A stretch of DNA of 64,000 nucleotides from Annona cherimola (Eukaryota; Streptophyta; Magnoliopsida; Magnoliales; Annonaceae), in NCBI GenBank assembly GCA_030490835.1, contig CM059971.1, positions 123,226,564-123,290,563 of the forward strand, written 5' to 3'. Below the pieces are notes generated by a model that worked only from the letters and a program-made list of their open reading frames with translations, made no database searches and was not told where the DNA came from. Numbering within the stretch: position 1 is the first letter of the stretch; the number at the start of each line of letters is the position of its first letter. Position numbers and translations under genes: made by a program. Shown here piece after piece: positions 24,475-35,639 of this stretch.

Positions 24475-25189
24475 GATGGGTTTCCGCCATTTATTTGTGA
24501 GAGTTTTGTTCATTTTTAGCCATTATTTGCAAAATGTAATTTTTTTTCCAAGTCTTTTACCTCGCGAGGTCAAATCTCATTAGTAGCAGTTGTTGCTGTT
24601 TTTCATCTTCTTTCTCTTAACATATAAAGGTATTTATGATATTTTACACAGGTTAATAGTAGTTTTAAATACTGTTATGAACAAGGATTTTAAATACAAT
24701 GAAATAAAAATTTTAGGATTTAAAATGCAAATGGCTAAAATTTAAGATTTAAAATGTAAATATACAAAATTTAAAGAGTTTAAAATGCAGAACAATATTC
24801 AGATATATAACCTTTATTTTAAAATATTAAAGGTAAGTATCATCCATGACTTTAGTTGGTAGATCGATTGATGAAGATGACTGAACGAATTCAAGGTTCC
24901 AATCCCACGCCAAATCGGAAATTTGACTTCATGGGCACTGAGCTATTTATTAATTTTGGCACCGAGCTATTTATTAATTTTTTGAAGGCATGCAGGCGTA
25001 TTTATTTGTTCCCACTGACGTCGTAAAAGTATTCATTAAAATTGTCGTACACCAACAAGTAATGACGCGGCGTGGATTTGGTACGTGGGCATCATTGGCT
25101 CGCTAATTATTAATTAATATTTAAAAGAAGAAGTTCCCCTAGTTCCATATACGGGTATTAACATGAATAGTTCCTCGGCTTGTCAGGGA
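24475..25189. other. AT-rich intergenic DNA
   Basis: No gene seen. Contains a local duplication GCACTGAGCTATTTATTAAT / GCACCGAGCTATTTATTAAT at about 24939-24980. Confidence 0.4.
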
Positions 25190-25690
25190 ATGTAGAATGT
25201 AAAAAAATTATAGGATGCGGTAAAATTGAAAAAAGAAATATTTTGAAAATAGTATGATTGATAGCAAATGACAAGGGTAAAGTTAGAATAAACAGTTATG
25301 ATGAAGGATAATAGGTAAAAAAAATTAATTAGAATATAGAAATAAAAAAAAATATGATTATTATTTGAGTGTTGATTTGTTTCGAAATTCGTATTCCCAC
25401 AAATTTCCTTCTATTCACACATTTTGCTGTTGCAAAGCATCTCCTAAACAAAAAATTTTTAATTTAAATTTTTTTTGTTCTTTATAACTATTATATTTTT
25501 AATTATTTTTCATATATTCATATACAATTATACTAACTTTCAATTATTTTTACACAATTATCTATATAACTAATTTATCTATTTTAACTTTATTCTATTT
25601 ATTCATTATCTCAAAATTCTCCTGACATCATTTTTTTTTAAATTCAAAAACATTTATACCAAAGACATTTTATATAAAAGTTTTTCTCAA
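25190..25690. repeat. Two facing AT-rich F2 repeat copies
   Basis: 25190-25380 (TGAAAATAGTATGATTGATA, then GAATATAGAAATAAAAAAAA) and 25380-25690 (TTTTAATTATTTTTCATATA, TCATTATCTC, GACATCATTTTTTTTT) match the F2 family in opposite orientations. Together they form a loose inverted pair. Ends approximate. Confidence 0.4.
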
Positions 25691-26030
25691 AGACACGAGT
25701 AGGTTTTGCTTGGACCATGGTCGCCTAACGTGACCCATGCATTTTTTTAAAAAAAGCCGACAGCTGCACAAAATTGCAAACGCGAGTGACAATAGGCGGT
25801 ACTAGTGAGACACGTGGTGATGCAGACCATGGCTTTAACCATGCCAATGGTCCGTTTAATGCTCACCCAAATCCACCGCTGGTGCATAGCCGTAGTGGTC
25901 CCGCCGTAGTGGTCCCGCGTGCGTGTTTGAGTGATGACCTCGGCTTCAAACACTATGTAATTTCCGTTGTAAACAAAAATAAATAAATAAATAAATAATC
26001 CACCCATATATATACGAGTCCAGTTGGGTA
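25691..26030. other. Unique GC-richer patch, no gene recognised
   Basis: Less AT-rich, with a direct duplication GCCGTAGTGGTCCCG at about 25890-25920 and an ACACGTGG G-box-like site at about 25811. The short frames on both strands are not recognisable. It ends in an AATA simple repeat (AATAAATAAATAAATAA). Confidence 0.35.
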
Positions 26031-26039
26031 CATTTGTTA

Positions 26040-26310
26040 AAGGGGATTAGTGTATAAAATCCCTCATCTCTTCTTTTTTCTACCCATTTTAAAATTAATG
26101 TGACATGTAATTATCTAATTTCTTCACTTTTTACATTTTATCTATATATTTTAATTATATTTGCGGACAATTACTCCATCTATTTCTATTTTACTTTTAT
26201 CATTTCACATCACTGTCACATATTTCAAAACATTTTCACCCACACTTCTCTATTAGGAGGCAACTTGGGTTGCATTAAGAAATCCATAAAAAAATTTAAA
26301 TACAAGGAAC
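26040..26310 (-). repeat. AT-rich dispersed repeat, family F2
   Basis: Contains CACATCACTGTCACATATTT near 26203 and TTAATTATATTTGCGGACAATT, matching the reverse sense of the F2 box. Confidence 0.4.
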
Positions 26311-26419
26311 TTAATTTGTAAATAATATTAATGTTAAGGTTAAAGCTAACTCAAGCCTGAGTTCAATCTTTCTCATCATATTTTATATAAAATATATTTT
26401 ATACAAGGTGTATTTAACA

Positions 26420-26680
26420 TTTAGTAAAATTTTTAGAAGAAAAATTTTTGATATAAATTTTTTTGAAATGACAGAAGTGATGTAATACGATATGGTAGAA
26501 GTAATGATGAGGAGTAAAGAAAATAAAAGTTAAAATAGAAAAGATAATTGTATCAGTAGTTGTCAATAAACAATTGAAAATTATAATAATGATATAGGAA
26601 GATGTGAAAAAATCATTAAAAATAGAATAATTATGAAAAATAAAAAAATTTCAACTAAAAAGTTTTAAATTCTTATATTT
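26420..26680 (+). repeat. AT-rich dispersed repeat, family F2
   Basis: GAAATGACAGAAGTGATGTA near 26464, then AATAAAAGTTAAAATAG and a poly-A-rich tail. It is largely the reverse complement of the neighbouring copy at 26040-26310, so the two form a potential inverted pair. Confidence 0.45.
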
Positions 26681-27046
26681 ATGTATTTCATATTTTTATA
26701 TTTATGTTTAAATACGTTTTTTATATTGAAATTATATTATAGATGAATTGAATTATTTATATCTATACCTATATTTATATTATTTACCTTTACTTTTATT
26801 AGTTTTCTTCTTTTACTTTATTTTGAAAGATAAAACTTTTTTCAGAAATACATTTATATACTAGTTAAATTTTAAAAATAGATTTAAGATAATTGCGATG
26901 CACTTCTCACTTGCAAAATTACCAAACGGTTTCACGTCATAGGTGGACCACTTGATGGGTGTGGCAACTGGACTGTGTGAAATAAATCTCAATAGTAGTG
27001 ACAGTAACAGGTGGTCTTGCAGAATCAATTGCAATATCAACTTGAG

Positions 27047-27290
27047 GTGTATTTAGAAATGGATAAAATTTTTGATGAAAAATTTTATATAGTAAAAGTT
27101 ATAAAGTGATATTATATGATTGGGTTAACAATGAGAAGTAAAAAAAATAAAATTAAAATAAATAGGTTAATTATATGGGTAATTATGTAGAAATGATTGA
27201 AAAGTAAAAAAATTGTATAGGAAAATATTTTAAAATAATTTAAAAATAAAATAATTATAAATATTAAAAAGTTTTAACTTGACCTATTTT
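27047..27290 (+). repeat. AT-rich dispersed repeat, family F2
   Basis: Starts GGTGTATTTAGAAATGG, then TAAAGTGATATTATATGATT and AAAATAAAATTAAAATAAAT. It follows the common family order and ends at ATATTAAAAAGTTTTAACTT. Confidence 0.45.
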
Positions 27291-27612
27291 TAACATTGCC
27301 CGACGCACCGTTGTTCTGCGGAAGGCAGGGGACATTTACTAGTGGCGGAAGTACGGGCATGGCACTACGTAGACCACGCTGGCTCTTTCCAAACAGCTGA
27401 CAACCACCCCATCCTCATGATGCCACATCGATGATTATCTCTATTGCCATGGCCTCGATGGTCCCCTCTTCCACCTCCAGAGAGTCGTCTTCTCAGTAGG
27501 AAGTTGTCATGTTGATACGCTGCCACAAATTTCTGATTCCTCGAACGGATTGCCGATGCAGCAGATATTGCTGATGTTCCGTTGCTTATGTCAAAAAAAA
27601 AAAAAAAAAAAA
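27291..27612 (+). other. GC-richer segment ending in a 20-base poly-A
   Basis: A compositional island followed directly by a long A run (27593-27612) and GAAGAGGAAGAGGAAG. The arrangement suggests a retroposed transcript or LINE/SINE tail on the plus strand. No target duplication was found and the translation is not recognisable. Confidence 0.3.
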
Positions 27613-28754
27613 GAAGAGGAAGAGGAAGAATTTGCGCACATTGTTGCCGTGATAGTCACCTACGGATAAGAGATGTTATGTGATGGATAGAATTTGGACA
27701 GCTATGTATTGGCGTTTTGGGAGCACGTTATGTAATTGCGAGGGTTAAAAATAATATGGAGGTGTCCACCATCCACAAGATAAAAAAAAGCAAATGTGAA
27801 CATGCGGGTAGCCGAATGGGGTGGTGTGATGTTTATTTTATTTTTTGATAAAATACACAAATGTGAACATGTGTGGTGCAAGAGTGGCAGGCATGGAATG
27901 GGGCTTAATTTCCGACCGTTCATACTCAAAGCGAAGACTGGAAAGCAAAGGGAAACACCGAGTGGGCCAGAGAAAATAGTAAGCGATCGATGGAGGTGCT
28001 CGTGCCTGCCCTGCTCCTGACTCATTCCCCACTTTGGCAAAACCCTTTCCTGACTATGATTCCTCATCCCTAATTATATTAACTCGGTTGTACAAACATC
28101 ATCATAACAAACAAACTTTTCCCTCCTCTCTTCAACAGGTTACCACCATCTCAGCACGAACTTCTTCAAAAACTTTATTTTTTTATTTTATTTTAAAAAT
28201 CTAGATGCTTATATTATTTAAAATATAATTTTGACCATTCATAATGAAAATAATACAAGTATAATAGTGATAATTAAAATTTTATGATATAAGGATATTA
28301 GTAGTGTAAATATATTTAGATTATAAATAATATACAAAATAAGATTTGTATGATTTGAAACGTTACATACATGGATTTGGTTTAGATGAGTCTAAAAAAG
28401 TCTTTTTTTTTTTATAAAGTATTGTATACTAATTTTTATTTGCTAAATATATAAATTTTATGATTTTTACTTATTTAAGATTACATTAACATCTAATTTT
28501 TGAAATTTTATTACGAATAGTCAAAATCCTATTTTAAACACAATATATAGTTAGATATTTTTTTAAAATTAATTTTTTGAAAATGTTTCTATTTAGACCC
28601 GTTCCCACCGAAGCTGTTGTCCTATCGAATCACCCCAGCGAATAAGAGGATTTTTCTTTACCTACAAAAATTACATAAGTACAAAAAAAAAAAACTTTCG
28701 TGTACCTTTTCTTTGCTAATAAAGAAGTTTTGTTGGCCACTAGCAATTTCTGTC
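27613..28754. other. Intergenic DNA, no gene seen
   Basis: 27.7-28.05 kb is moderately GC-rich with overlapping unrecognised frames on both strands and a near-duplicate AAATGTGAACATG at 27792 and 27859. The rest is AT-rich. Confidence 0.35.
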
Positions 28755-28935
28755 ATACGAAATGTTTTATGAGTAGTACTTCACGTATTTTTCCATATGA
28801 TTATTTTATTTTACAATAATTTCTTTATATCTTTTTTCTTATGATTATATAATTAATTTAACTTCATTCCATTTACTCATAGTCATTACTATGATTATAT
28901 CACATCATTTGTCTATCTTTTTTAAAAAAATACTA
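28755..28935 (-). repeat. AT-rich dispersed repeat, family F2
   Basis: TTACAATAATTTCTTTATAT, TTTACTCATAGTCATTAC and TATATCACATCATTTGTC follow the reverse sense of the F2 order. Confidence 0.4.
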
Positions 28936-29295
28936 CCCAAATTTTCTATTTTCCTAAACGTAGCCTTCGTCTTGACAAATCTTGCAATTCAAGACTGGCT
29001 TTACTTGGTGTTAGCAAGCCTTGGAAAAGTAAAACCCTTAGTTCTCTATTTCTTTAAAAAAATATTGATGATTTAAACTAGAAATCTTATGGTTTTATAT
29101 TCGTATCATTGGCAATGTAACGAATACCAGAACAGTTTTCTAAGTGGTTGGTCGAACGGTTCCAGTTACTCTGATCTAATCATTAGAACCACACTACTTG
29201 ACAATGGACGTGTAACCTATCTCTAGTCGGTTGAACCAGTGGACCAGATCGCTTTTGATAACATCAAAACATAGATTAGTGGGGCTCAGTTCAAC

Positions 29296-29796
29296 AGGTT
29301 GCAATCGAATGCACGCGGGTGTACTACACCTATTTTTTAATTTTTTTAAAATTTTTTCATGAAACTGTTAATCTATATATACTTAAATATGTATCAATTT
29401 TTACTATTTTTAGAGACTTTTAGATATTTTTTTTAGATTTTTAAAAATAAATTATTAAAATGCCACTGATTTTTAAAAATCTAAAAAAAATATCTAAAAA
29501 TCTCCAAAATCGATAAAAATTTATACATATGTTAAATACACTTAGATTAATTGTTGTGTAAAAGAGTTTTCAAAAAAAAATAAAACAATGATTGTATGGA
29601 AAATGCCACTGATTTTTAAAAATCTAAAAAAAATATCTAAAAGTCTTCAAAAATAGTAAAAATTGATACATATGTTAAATAAACCTAGATTAACCATTGT
29701 ATGAAAAAAATTTCAAAAAAAAAATTTCAAAAAATAGGTGCAGTGCACCCGGGTGCACTGAGGCTGAATGCACCCGGGTGTATAGGATTGGGCTCC
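29296..29796. mobile_element. Palindromic MITE E6 with duplicated right arm
   Basis: Left arm starts AATCGAATGCACGCGGGTG. Right end, on the other strand, starts GGAGCCCAATCCTATACACC and holds the 14-base palindrome TGCACCCGGGTGCA. The inner core AATGCCACTGATTTTTAAAA is followed by a right arm at about 29460-29580, and the same core and arm occur again at about 29603-29730. The element therefore has one left and two right arms. No clean target duplication. Confidence 0.7.
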
Positions 29797-30035
29797 GTCA
29801 TTCGAATCCCCAAGGGCTCGATCGAATTTATTAACTTTTGAGCTTTTTAATATATAAATATCTACCGTCCCTTTTCTTCTCGATGTCACTCCATTTTTTT
29901 CTGTAGCTGATTTGCAGCTGATGCGGCAATCAAAGGGGATTTGTAGATAGGTGCTCTGAAGTTTGCTAAATTTACATTTTTGAATTTTAAGTTTCATATT
30001 TGCAGAAGGTGATTTTTTGTTTTGAAATGACATTT

Positions 30036-30447
30036 GGGCTCTGGTTTTTTGCTCCCGGGAGCAAAAAAAACAGAACTGCTCCCGGGTGCAAAAAACCCAT
30101 TTTTTTTTATTTTTTTTACAATTTTTTTCATAGAACTGTTAATCTAGGTGTAACTAATATGTGTATAAATTTTTACCATTTTTGGAGTATTTTAGATATT
30201 TATTTTCGATTTTTGAAAATCAGTGGCATTTTAGGTAATTTTAAATTACGAAAATGCCACTGATTTTCAAAAATTAAAAATAAATATCTAAAATACCCCA
30301 AAAATGGTAAAAATTTATACAGGTGTTAGGTACACCTAGATTAAGAATGTTATGAAAAAAAATTCAAAAAAAAATAAAAAAAAATGGGTTTTTTGCACCC
30401 GGGAGCAGTTCTGTTTTTTTGCTCCCGGGAACAAAAAACCAGAGCCG
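30036..30447. mobile_element. Palindromic MITE E5
   Basis: 412 bp with closely matched ends: GGCTCTGGTTTTTTGCTCCC on the left, and GGCTCTGGTTTTTTGTTCCC on the other strand at the right. Each tip holds two palindromic boxes, GCTCCCGGGAGC and GCTCCCGGGTGC. The arms carry the family core (TAGATATTTATTTTCGATTT, GAAAATCAGTGGCATTTTAG) in inverted copies. The match is close enough that a transcript would fold as a hairpin of about 200 bp. No convincing target duplication. Confidence 0.85.
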
Positions 30448-30449
30448 GA

Positions 30450-31989
30450 TTTTAAGTATCACAAAATGTACAGTTTTAGTCTCTCTAGTTGCTATGAACT
30501 TTTTACATGCAATTACCAAAATATCTTTTATAATCTTCTGAATAAATATTTCGAATCATCTAATTAATATTTAAGATACTTTCGAAATAATATATTCAAT
30601 AAAAAGGGCCTACAAAATTAACTCAACAAAGCAATATATTTAAAGCTCGGAAAATTTATTAAAAAAATCTTTTTTGTAATTTTACATTAGAAGGCTAACT
30701 ACTAGAAATATTACTTATGTAGAAGGATCAAAAGAGCATATTTTTAAACTGGAGAGACCAAATTCAATATTTATGTAACCAATCTGCTGTAAATATGAAA
30801 TTTTTGATAAATATGTAAATATGCAAGTTAAGGATCAAAAAGTACATTTTACATATTTGAGGTACCTATTTGCAAATGCCCTACAACTGATGCAGTTTTT
30901 TACTTTTTAAACAACCATCCATCTAAGAAATAATGCCATCAATTTGGCTTATTTGGTTTCATCAAAATACTCTTGGCTAAAATGTAAACTTAGGTTAAAA
31001 AATCAACCATGTATATAATTATCAAAATACAAAGTTATTATAATACATAATAAAAATTATTATTTACTTCAGAAGTGGGGAGATGGTTTTAAGTGAGATA
31101 GGATGCGAACGAGATGAGGATATGATGAAATATCTTATCAGGTAACAACACTTTTTTCATTTCATACTGTTTTTATTTTTATATTTTCAATACACTATTT
31201 CTCATTTCAAATAAACTTTAGTTATTCATATTACTATTTTTATAAATGTCATGTCCGAAAATAGGGTTAAATTTTCTAATCATATTTGGAATTGGAAAAC
31301 GTTTCCAAGCCGCCAACATATGTTGCCCTTAGCTTTTTAGGCCCATTAATAATTTGATTAGATCAAAGCCTTTCATTGTATTTATTTTCATGCATTTAGC
31401 TAATTAACATGCCAACATTATTATTATTATTATTGAAATTTGCATGAATCACTCTAGTAAACACTTTCAAGAATACACGCGCATCGATTGAATTAGTTTC
31501 ATAATTTCGTGGCCTACAAGATATAAGCTACAAAAATTAGTTAATTACATATTCACGAAATAAGAATTCGACATATTCCGTCTTAGATTCCCAAAAAAAA
31601 AAGTTCATAATATATTAGGCAATGAGGGAAGCATTCCAATGCCAACCAGCAGTATCGATTCATGATCCTTTGGTATTAACCTTCTAAAATTACTCGTTTA
31701 CTAGAAATATAATTATCATCTAGTTAATAAATATTTTTGTGGCCCATAAAACCACCGAAACTAAATACTAAATATAAATATTTTAATGGTTAAAATATTT
31801 ATTTTGAGATGATTTAATTTTTTTGCCTATCAAAACTTTTATTGAGATAAAAAATATTTTAAACCCTACCAATGCATTGAATTTCGTAAATTAAAGGCTA
31901 ATTTCAAGCCATATAAGATTTTTGATTGGAAGTTGTATATGTCTAGAAAAAGAATGTAAAAAGTTGTATTATAAATATAAAAATTATTC
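30450..31989. other. AT-rich intergenic DNA, no gene seen
   Basis: No frame of interest and no element with ends. A weak F2-like stretch lies at 31080-31240. Confidence 0.4.
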
Positions 31990-32230
31990 TAAATTGAAAA
32001 AATTGTCTTGAAAATTGAAAAGGTTATTTTTGGACTAGAAGTGGAAAGTAAGAAATAAAATATTTTGAGAATCGTGTAATTGATATAAAATAACAAAGGT
32101 AAACATGGAATAAATAGGATAGTTGAAATGTAATAGGAAAAAGAAATGATTGGAATATAGGGTAAATGAGTAAAAATATGATTATCGATTGGTAAATTAA
32201 TGGGGTTGGGAATTAGGGCTCTCATGCTTT
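31990..32230 (+). repeat. AT-rich dispersed repeat, family F2
   Basis: ATATTTTGAGAATCGTGTAA and TTGGAATATAGGGTAAATGA match the copy at 25.2 kb (TATTTTGAAAATAGTATGAT). Confidence 0.35.
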
Positions 32231-32815
32231 AACATGTCATATTTTCCACGTAGATTACCAAACAACAGCTAAAAATCTTATATGAATTTAAACAGACAAT
32301 AAACCATTAGAGCAAATAACAGGGTCTGATTCAATTCCTTTGAATTGATGCCGTTAAAACAAAAACAATATTGGACAATCTTACATCAAATCTGACGTTG
32401 ATGTATATATCTGTATGTTGAATTGGTGGCGTCATCCAGAAGTGTCAGCCAGCTGAGGTGGTCGAGCACTAGCAGGTAGGACGGCGTGGCCCACTAATCA
32501 CCCCCTCCAAAATCTCCTTGATTGTTCTCGATCAGTCAAAAAAGCAGGTTCTCACGTGAATCCGGAGGTTTCCATCACCATAGCAGAAACGGCACATAAT
32601 TTCGCCACGTGAATATAGTGTTTCTCGTTTGTATGTATATAATATTTAAGCTGGGCGATGACAAATTAACAGTAGAGGCGCATGATTTTCAAGTCGTCCA
32701 TTAATTAGTCATCATGATAAGGGAAGGCTCGTCCTTATCTGGCTGGACATATGTATAAAAAAATGATTCTAATTTGATGACATCAAAAGTATGTATAAAT
32801 AAGCAGCCCCATTTT
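32231..32815. other. Intergenic DNA, no gene seen
   Basis: A less AT-rich patch at about 32400-32600 contains CACGTGAA twice (about 32553 and 32606). Nothing coding recognised. Confidence 0.35.
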
Positions 32816-32820
32816 ATAGA

Positions 32821-33173
32821 TTATGATGTGTTTTGGACTCAAAAACACATCATTCATTTATTTTATTTTGATTTTTCTTTAAAAACTTGTTTTTTAAGTT
32901 TATTTAATGCAGATACCAAGCTTCGTCATTTTATAATATTTTTAAATGTTTATTTTTTATTTTTAAAATAATGAATTTCAAGGACATTTAAGTTACTTTC
33001 ATTCTTTGAAAACTTGATTTTTAAAATAAAAATAAACAGGTAAAAATATTATAAAATGATAAAATTTGGTATATGAATTAAATATACTTAGAAAAACATA
33101 TTTAATAATGAAATTTTTTAAAAATAATTAATTCTAAAAATATATATATTTTTTAGTCTAAGATACATCGTAA
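32821..33173. mobile_element. Palindromic MITE E7
   Basis: Left TTATGATGTGTTTTGGACTC; right, on the other strand, TTACGATGTATCTTAGACTA. Inner arms are inverted (ACTTGTTTTTTAAGTTTATT and TTTTATAATATTTTTAAATG with complements). Ends approximate; no target duplication established. Confidence 0.6.
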
Positions 33174-33465
33174 TATATATAAACGAGCTCCTACAAGTCC
33201 GTGATTTTAATACAGTTGACAGAAATGAAGAGAGGTGTTTTCGTGTCATTAATAGAATGGGCTGCCCACGAATCATCTTCCAATTATTTATAAATTTTAC
33301 TATAACAAATTTCAGTTGACATAATTAATTTTTCAGTTATATACAATATAGATTTGATTGCATTAGATATATTTTTGCTATAATTAATTATTCAGTTACA
33401 AAAAATTGGTTGCTTACTTGCTTTTGAGTTGTGTCATTCCATTAAATGTGGTGATTTTTTTTGGT

Positions 33466-33762
33466 TTTTGATTAAATGCACGGGTGCATTTAACTTATGA
33501 AAAAATTTTAAACTTTTTTTTTATAAAACTTTTCATCTAAATATATTGAAGATATAAGACAAGTTTTACCATTTTTGAATATTTATAGATTTTTTTGGAT
33601 TTTTTAAAACCAAGATCATTTTAGTCATTTTGAAAAAATAAAAAATATCTATAAATCTTCAAAATTATAAAATTTGATACATATATTAAATACACTTAAA
33701 TTAAAAGTTGTATAAAAAATTTTCAAAAATAAAAAATAAAAGTTTGCACTTGGTTGCACAGT
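33466..33762. mobile_element. Palindromic MITE E8
   Basis: Left tip AAATGCACGGGTGCATTT is a self-palindrome. The right end, on the other strand, reads TGTGCAACCAAGTGCAAAC. Inner arms TTTACCATTTTTGAATATTT and complement share the family core. Diverged copy. Confidence 0.6.
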
Positions 33763-33814
33763 ATAAGAGTTCATTTTTTTAAAATAAAATGCAATTAAAA
33801 GTATATTTAAAATA

Positions 33815-34186
33815 GAGAAGTGATCATGTTAGCCCGCTCATTTAGCCTATCTCAAAAACTCATTTATAACATTTTTTGTATTTTTTCTTTGTATACTTGC
33901 TTATCTAAGTATATTTAATATATAAACCAAGTTTCACCATTTTTGGATATATATATATATACATATTTTTTGAGATTTTAAATATTTATGTATATATTGA
34001 TTTAAAATACCTATATGTTTTAAAAATCTCAAAACAATATATACACATATCCAAAAATGATAAAACTTGGTATATATATTAAATACATTTAGATAAACAG
34101 GCGTATGTAGAAAAAAAAATATTTTTAAATGAATTTTTTGAGGTGGGCTAAGCGATTGCTTAGCTTAGGCTAACTGAATCATTCAT
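33815..34186. mobile_element. Palindromic MITE E9 with near-perfect 9-bp duplication
   Basis: Left GAGAAGTGATCATGTTAGCC; right, on the other strand, ATGAATGATTCAGTTAGCC. Core TATAAACCAAGTTTCACC and complement are present in inverted arms, meeting near TTTAAAATACCTATATG. Flanks TTTAAAATA (33806-33814) and ATTAAAATA (34187-34195) match in 8 of 9 bases. The terminal seven bases before GATC parallel E3 and E4. Confidence 0.75.
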
Positions 34187-34195
34187 ATTAAAATA

Positions 34196-35386
34196 TCTAT
34201 TAAAATTTTACTGCCAATAGTAATAAAAATTTTTGCTGCAATTAATTTGGATTTAACCAATAGTAGCTAAATTAAAATTATGGTTATAAAATGTTGGCCG
34301 AATATACTACATTTTCTTGTAATGTTTGCTGGCCCCACACATGAGAAATGACGGACCATATACCATGCTAATTTTCCAACAATTAATTAATTGTGCATCA
34401 TACTAATTTACTAATTAGCTAACTACATCATATTTTATATCCGAACCTGTATATGCATGCATTAAAAGAGTTACTCCAAAGCAGTGATCCTGCGGGAGCC
34501 CTATAAGTGGGATAAAATAGATAATATTGCGTGAAAAGCTTCAGTGTATCCTGGTTACAAAGAAGCTGAACACATACATATGGTGCTGAAGAAATAATTC
34601 TTTCCAATATGATTCTTTTATGCATCGTATGTGACTTTCAGATCCGACATTCAACCCATGTGCATGTTTCGTTTGATAATCTCTATGTGATATGCACCAG
34701 TAGAGACTAATATGGTCTTTCTGTAAATGACCGACCTACATATCTGGATGGGGGATGAAATTCGATCTTCCTCTTCGAGAGTATGCTTTGTGGACCGTTA
34801 ACCCGAGCAGGATGCGGCTTCTTCGCAGCCCCACAGCAGCATTTCATATGTAAATTCTAAAGCAAAAGATAAAAAGGAAGGGAAAAAAAAGGTGATGCTG
34901 ACATGACCTTAAGAGAGTTGTGCGGTACGTAGATGCCGATCGTCTCACTGAAGGGATGTTTTTCGCATGCCCATTGAAATCGTCCGGTTGCATCATAGAT
35001 GTAATGTCACTTTGTCACACGTTGGATTATTTTCTGGCTGATGCTGCCATTTCTCTTTATAAGTTGATGTGATTTGGGTTCTTTCTATTATCAATGCAAA
35101 TGAAGGGTCTGTTTGGCAACAACCAAAACTCCCATCTTTTTATAAAAGTTTTCAAACGGGAGATGCAAATGTAAAAAGTAGTCAATTCAAGCTTTTCACT
35201 TCGGTGTCAGTTGCTGACCGCCCATACGGGTACACGGTAAATATGTACCGTGTGTCTCCACCAGCAGTTGCTCGTTTTTTCATCCACCTGCGGACTATGC
35301 AGCACAGTCCTGGTTTCGACAATGCGGCAATTTTTCTTCCGGCCTCATATGCGATCTGCCATGTTAATTATGAAAATCCGCCGGAA
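34196..35386. other. Intergenic DNA, no gene recognised
   Basis: Less AT-rich from 34.4 to 35.4 kb. The 132-codon plus-strand frame at 35069-35467 runs into the hAT end at 35395 and resembles no family. A GGGTCTGTTTGGCAAC motif at about 35105 resembles ends of small hAT derivatives. Confidence 0.35.
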
Positions 35387-35639
35387 CCAACCAGTAGGGG
35401 TACAACTCCGGTCGGATTATACCGGGTTGGAGTGAACCCAGACCCTAAGCCAATCGGGTTGGAGTAAACTCAAACCCAAACCCTAAAAATTTAATCCGGG
35501 TTAGGACCGGGTTCGCATTAGTTTTGGTTTGGTTTAGAGTTAGAATTTGGGTTACCAATAAACTATTTTTTTTCCAAATTTAATTGTAATCTAAAAGAAA
35601 ATTATTGGAATATACATACCTGTGTTTATGAAGTTAAGC

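Noticed and set aside
27331..27357. A translated string D-I-Y-stop-W-R-K-Y-G resembling the start of a WRKY domain.
   Set aside because: Nothing after it fits a WRKY domain in any frame: no PRSYYRC segment, and no Cys/His zinc ligands at the right spacing. Too short to support even a pseudogene.
30036..30447. 9-bp target duplication for E5.
   Set aside because: Flanks GACATTTG and GGATTTTA do not match well enough at any offset; the element is called on its inverted arms only.
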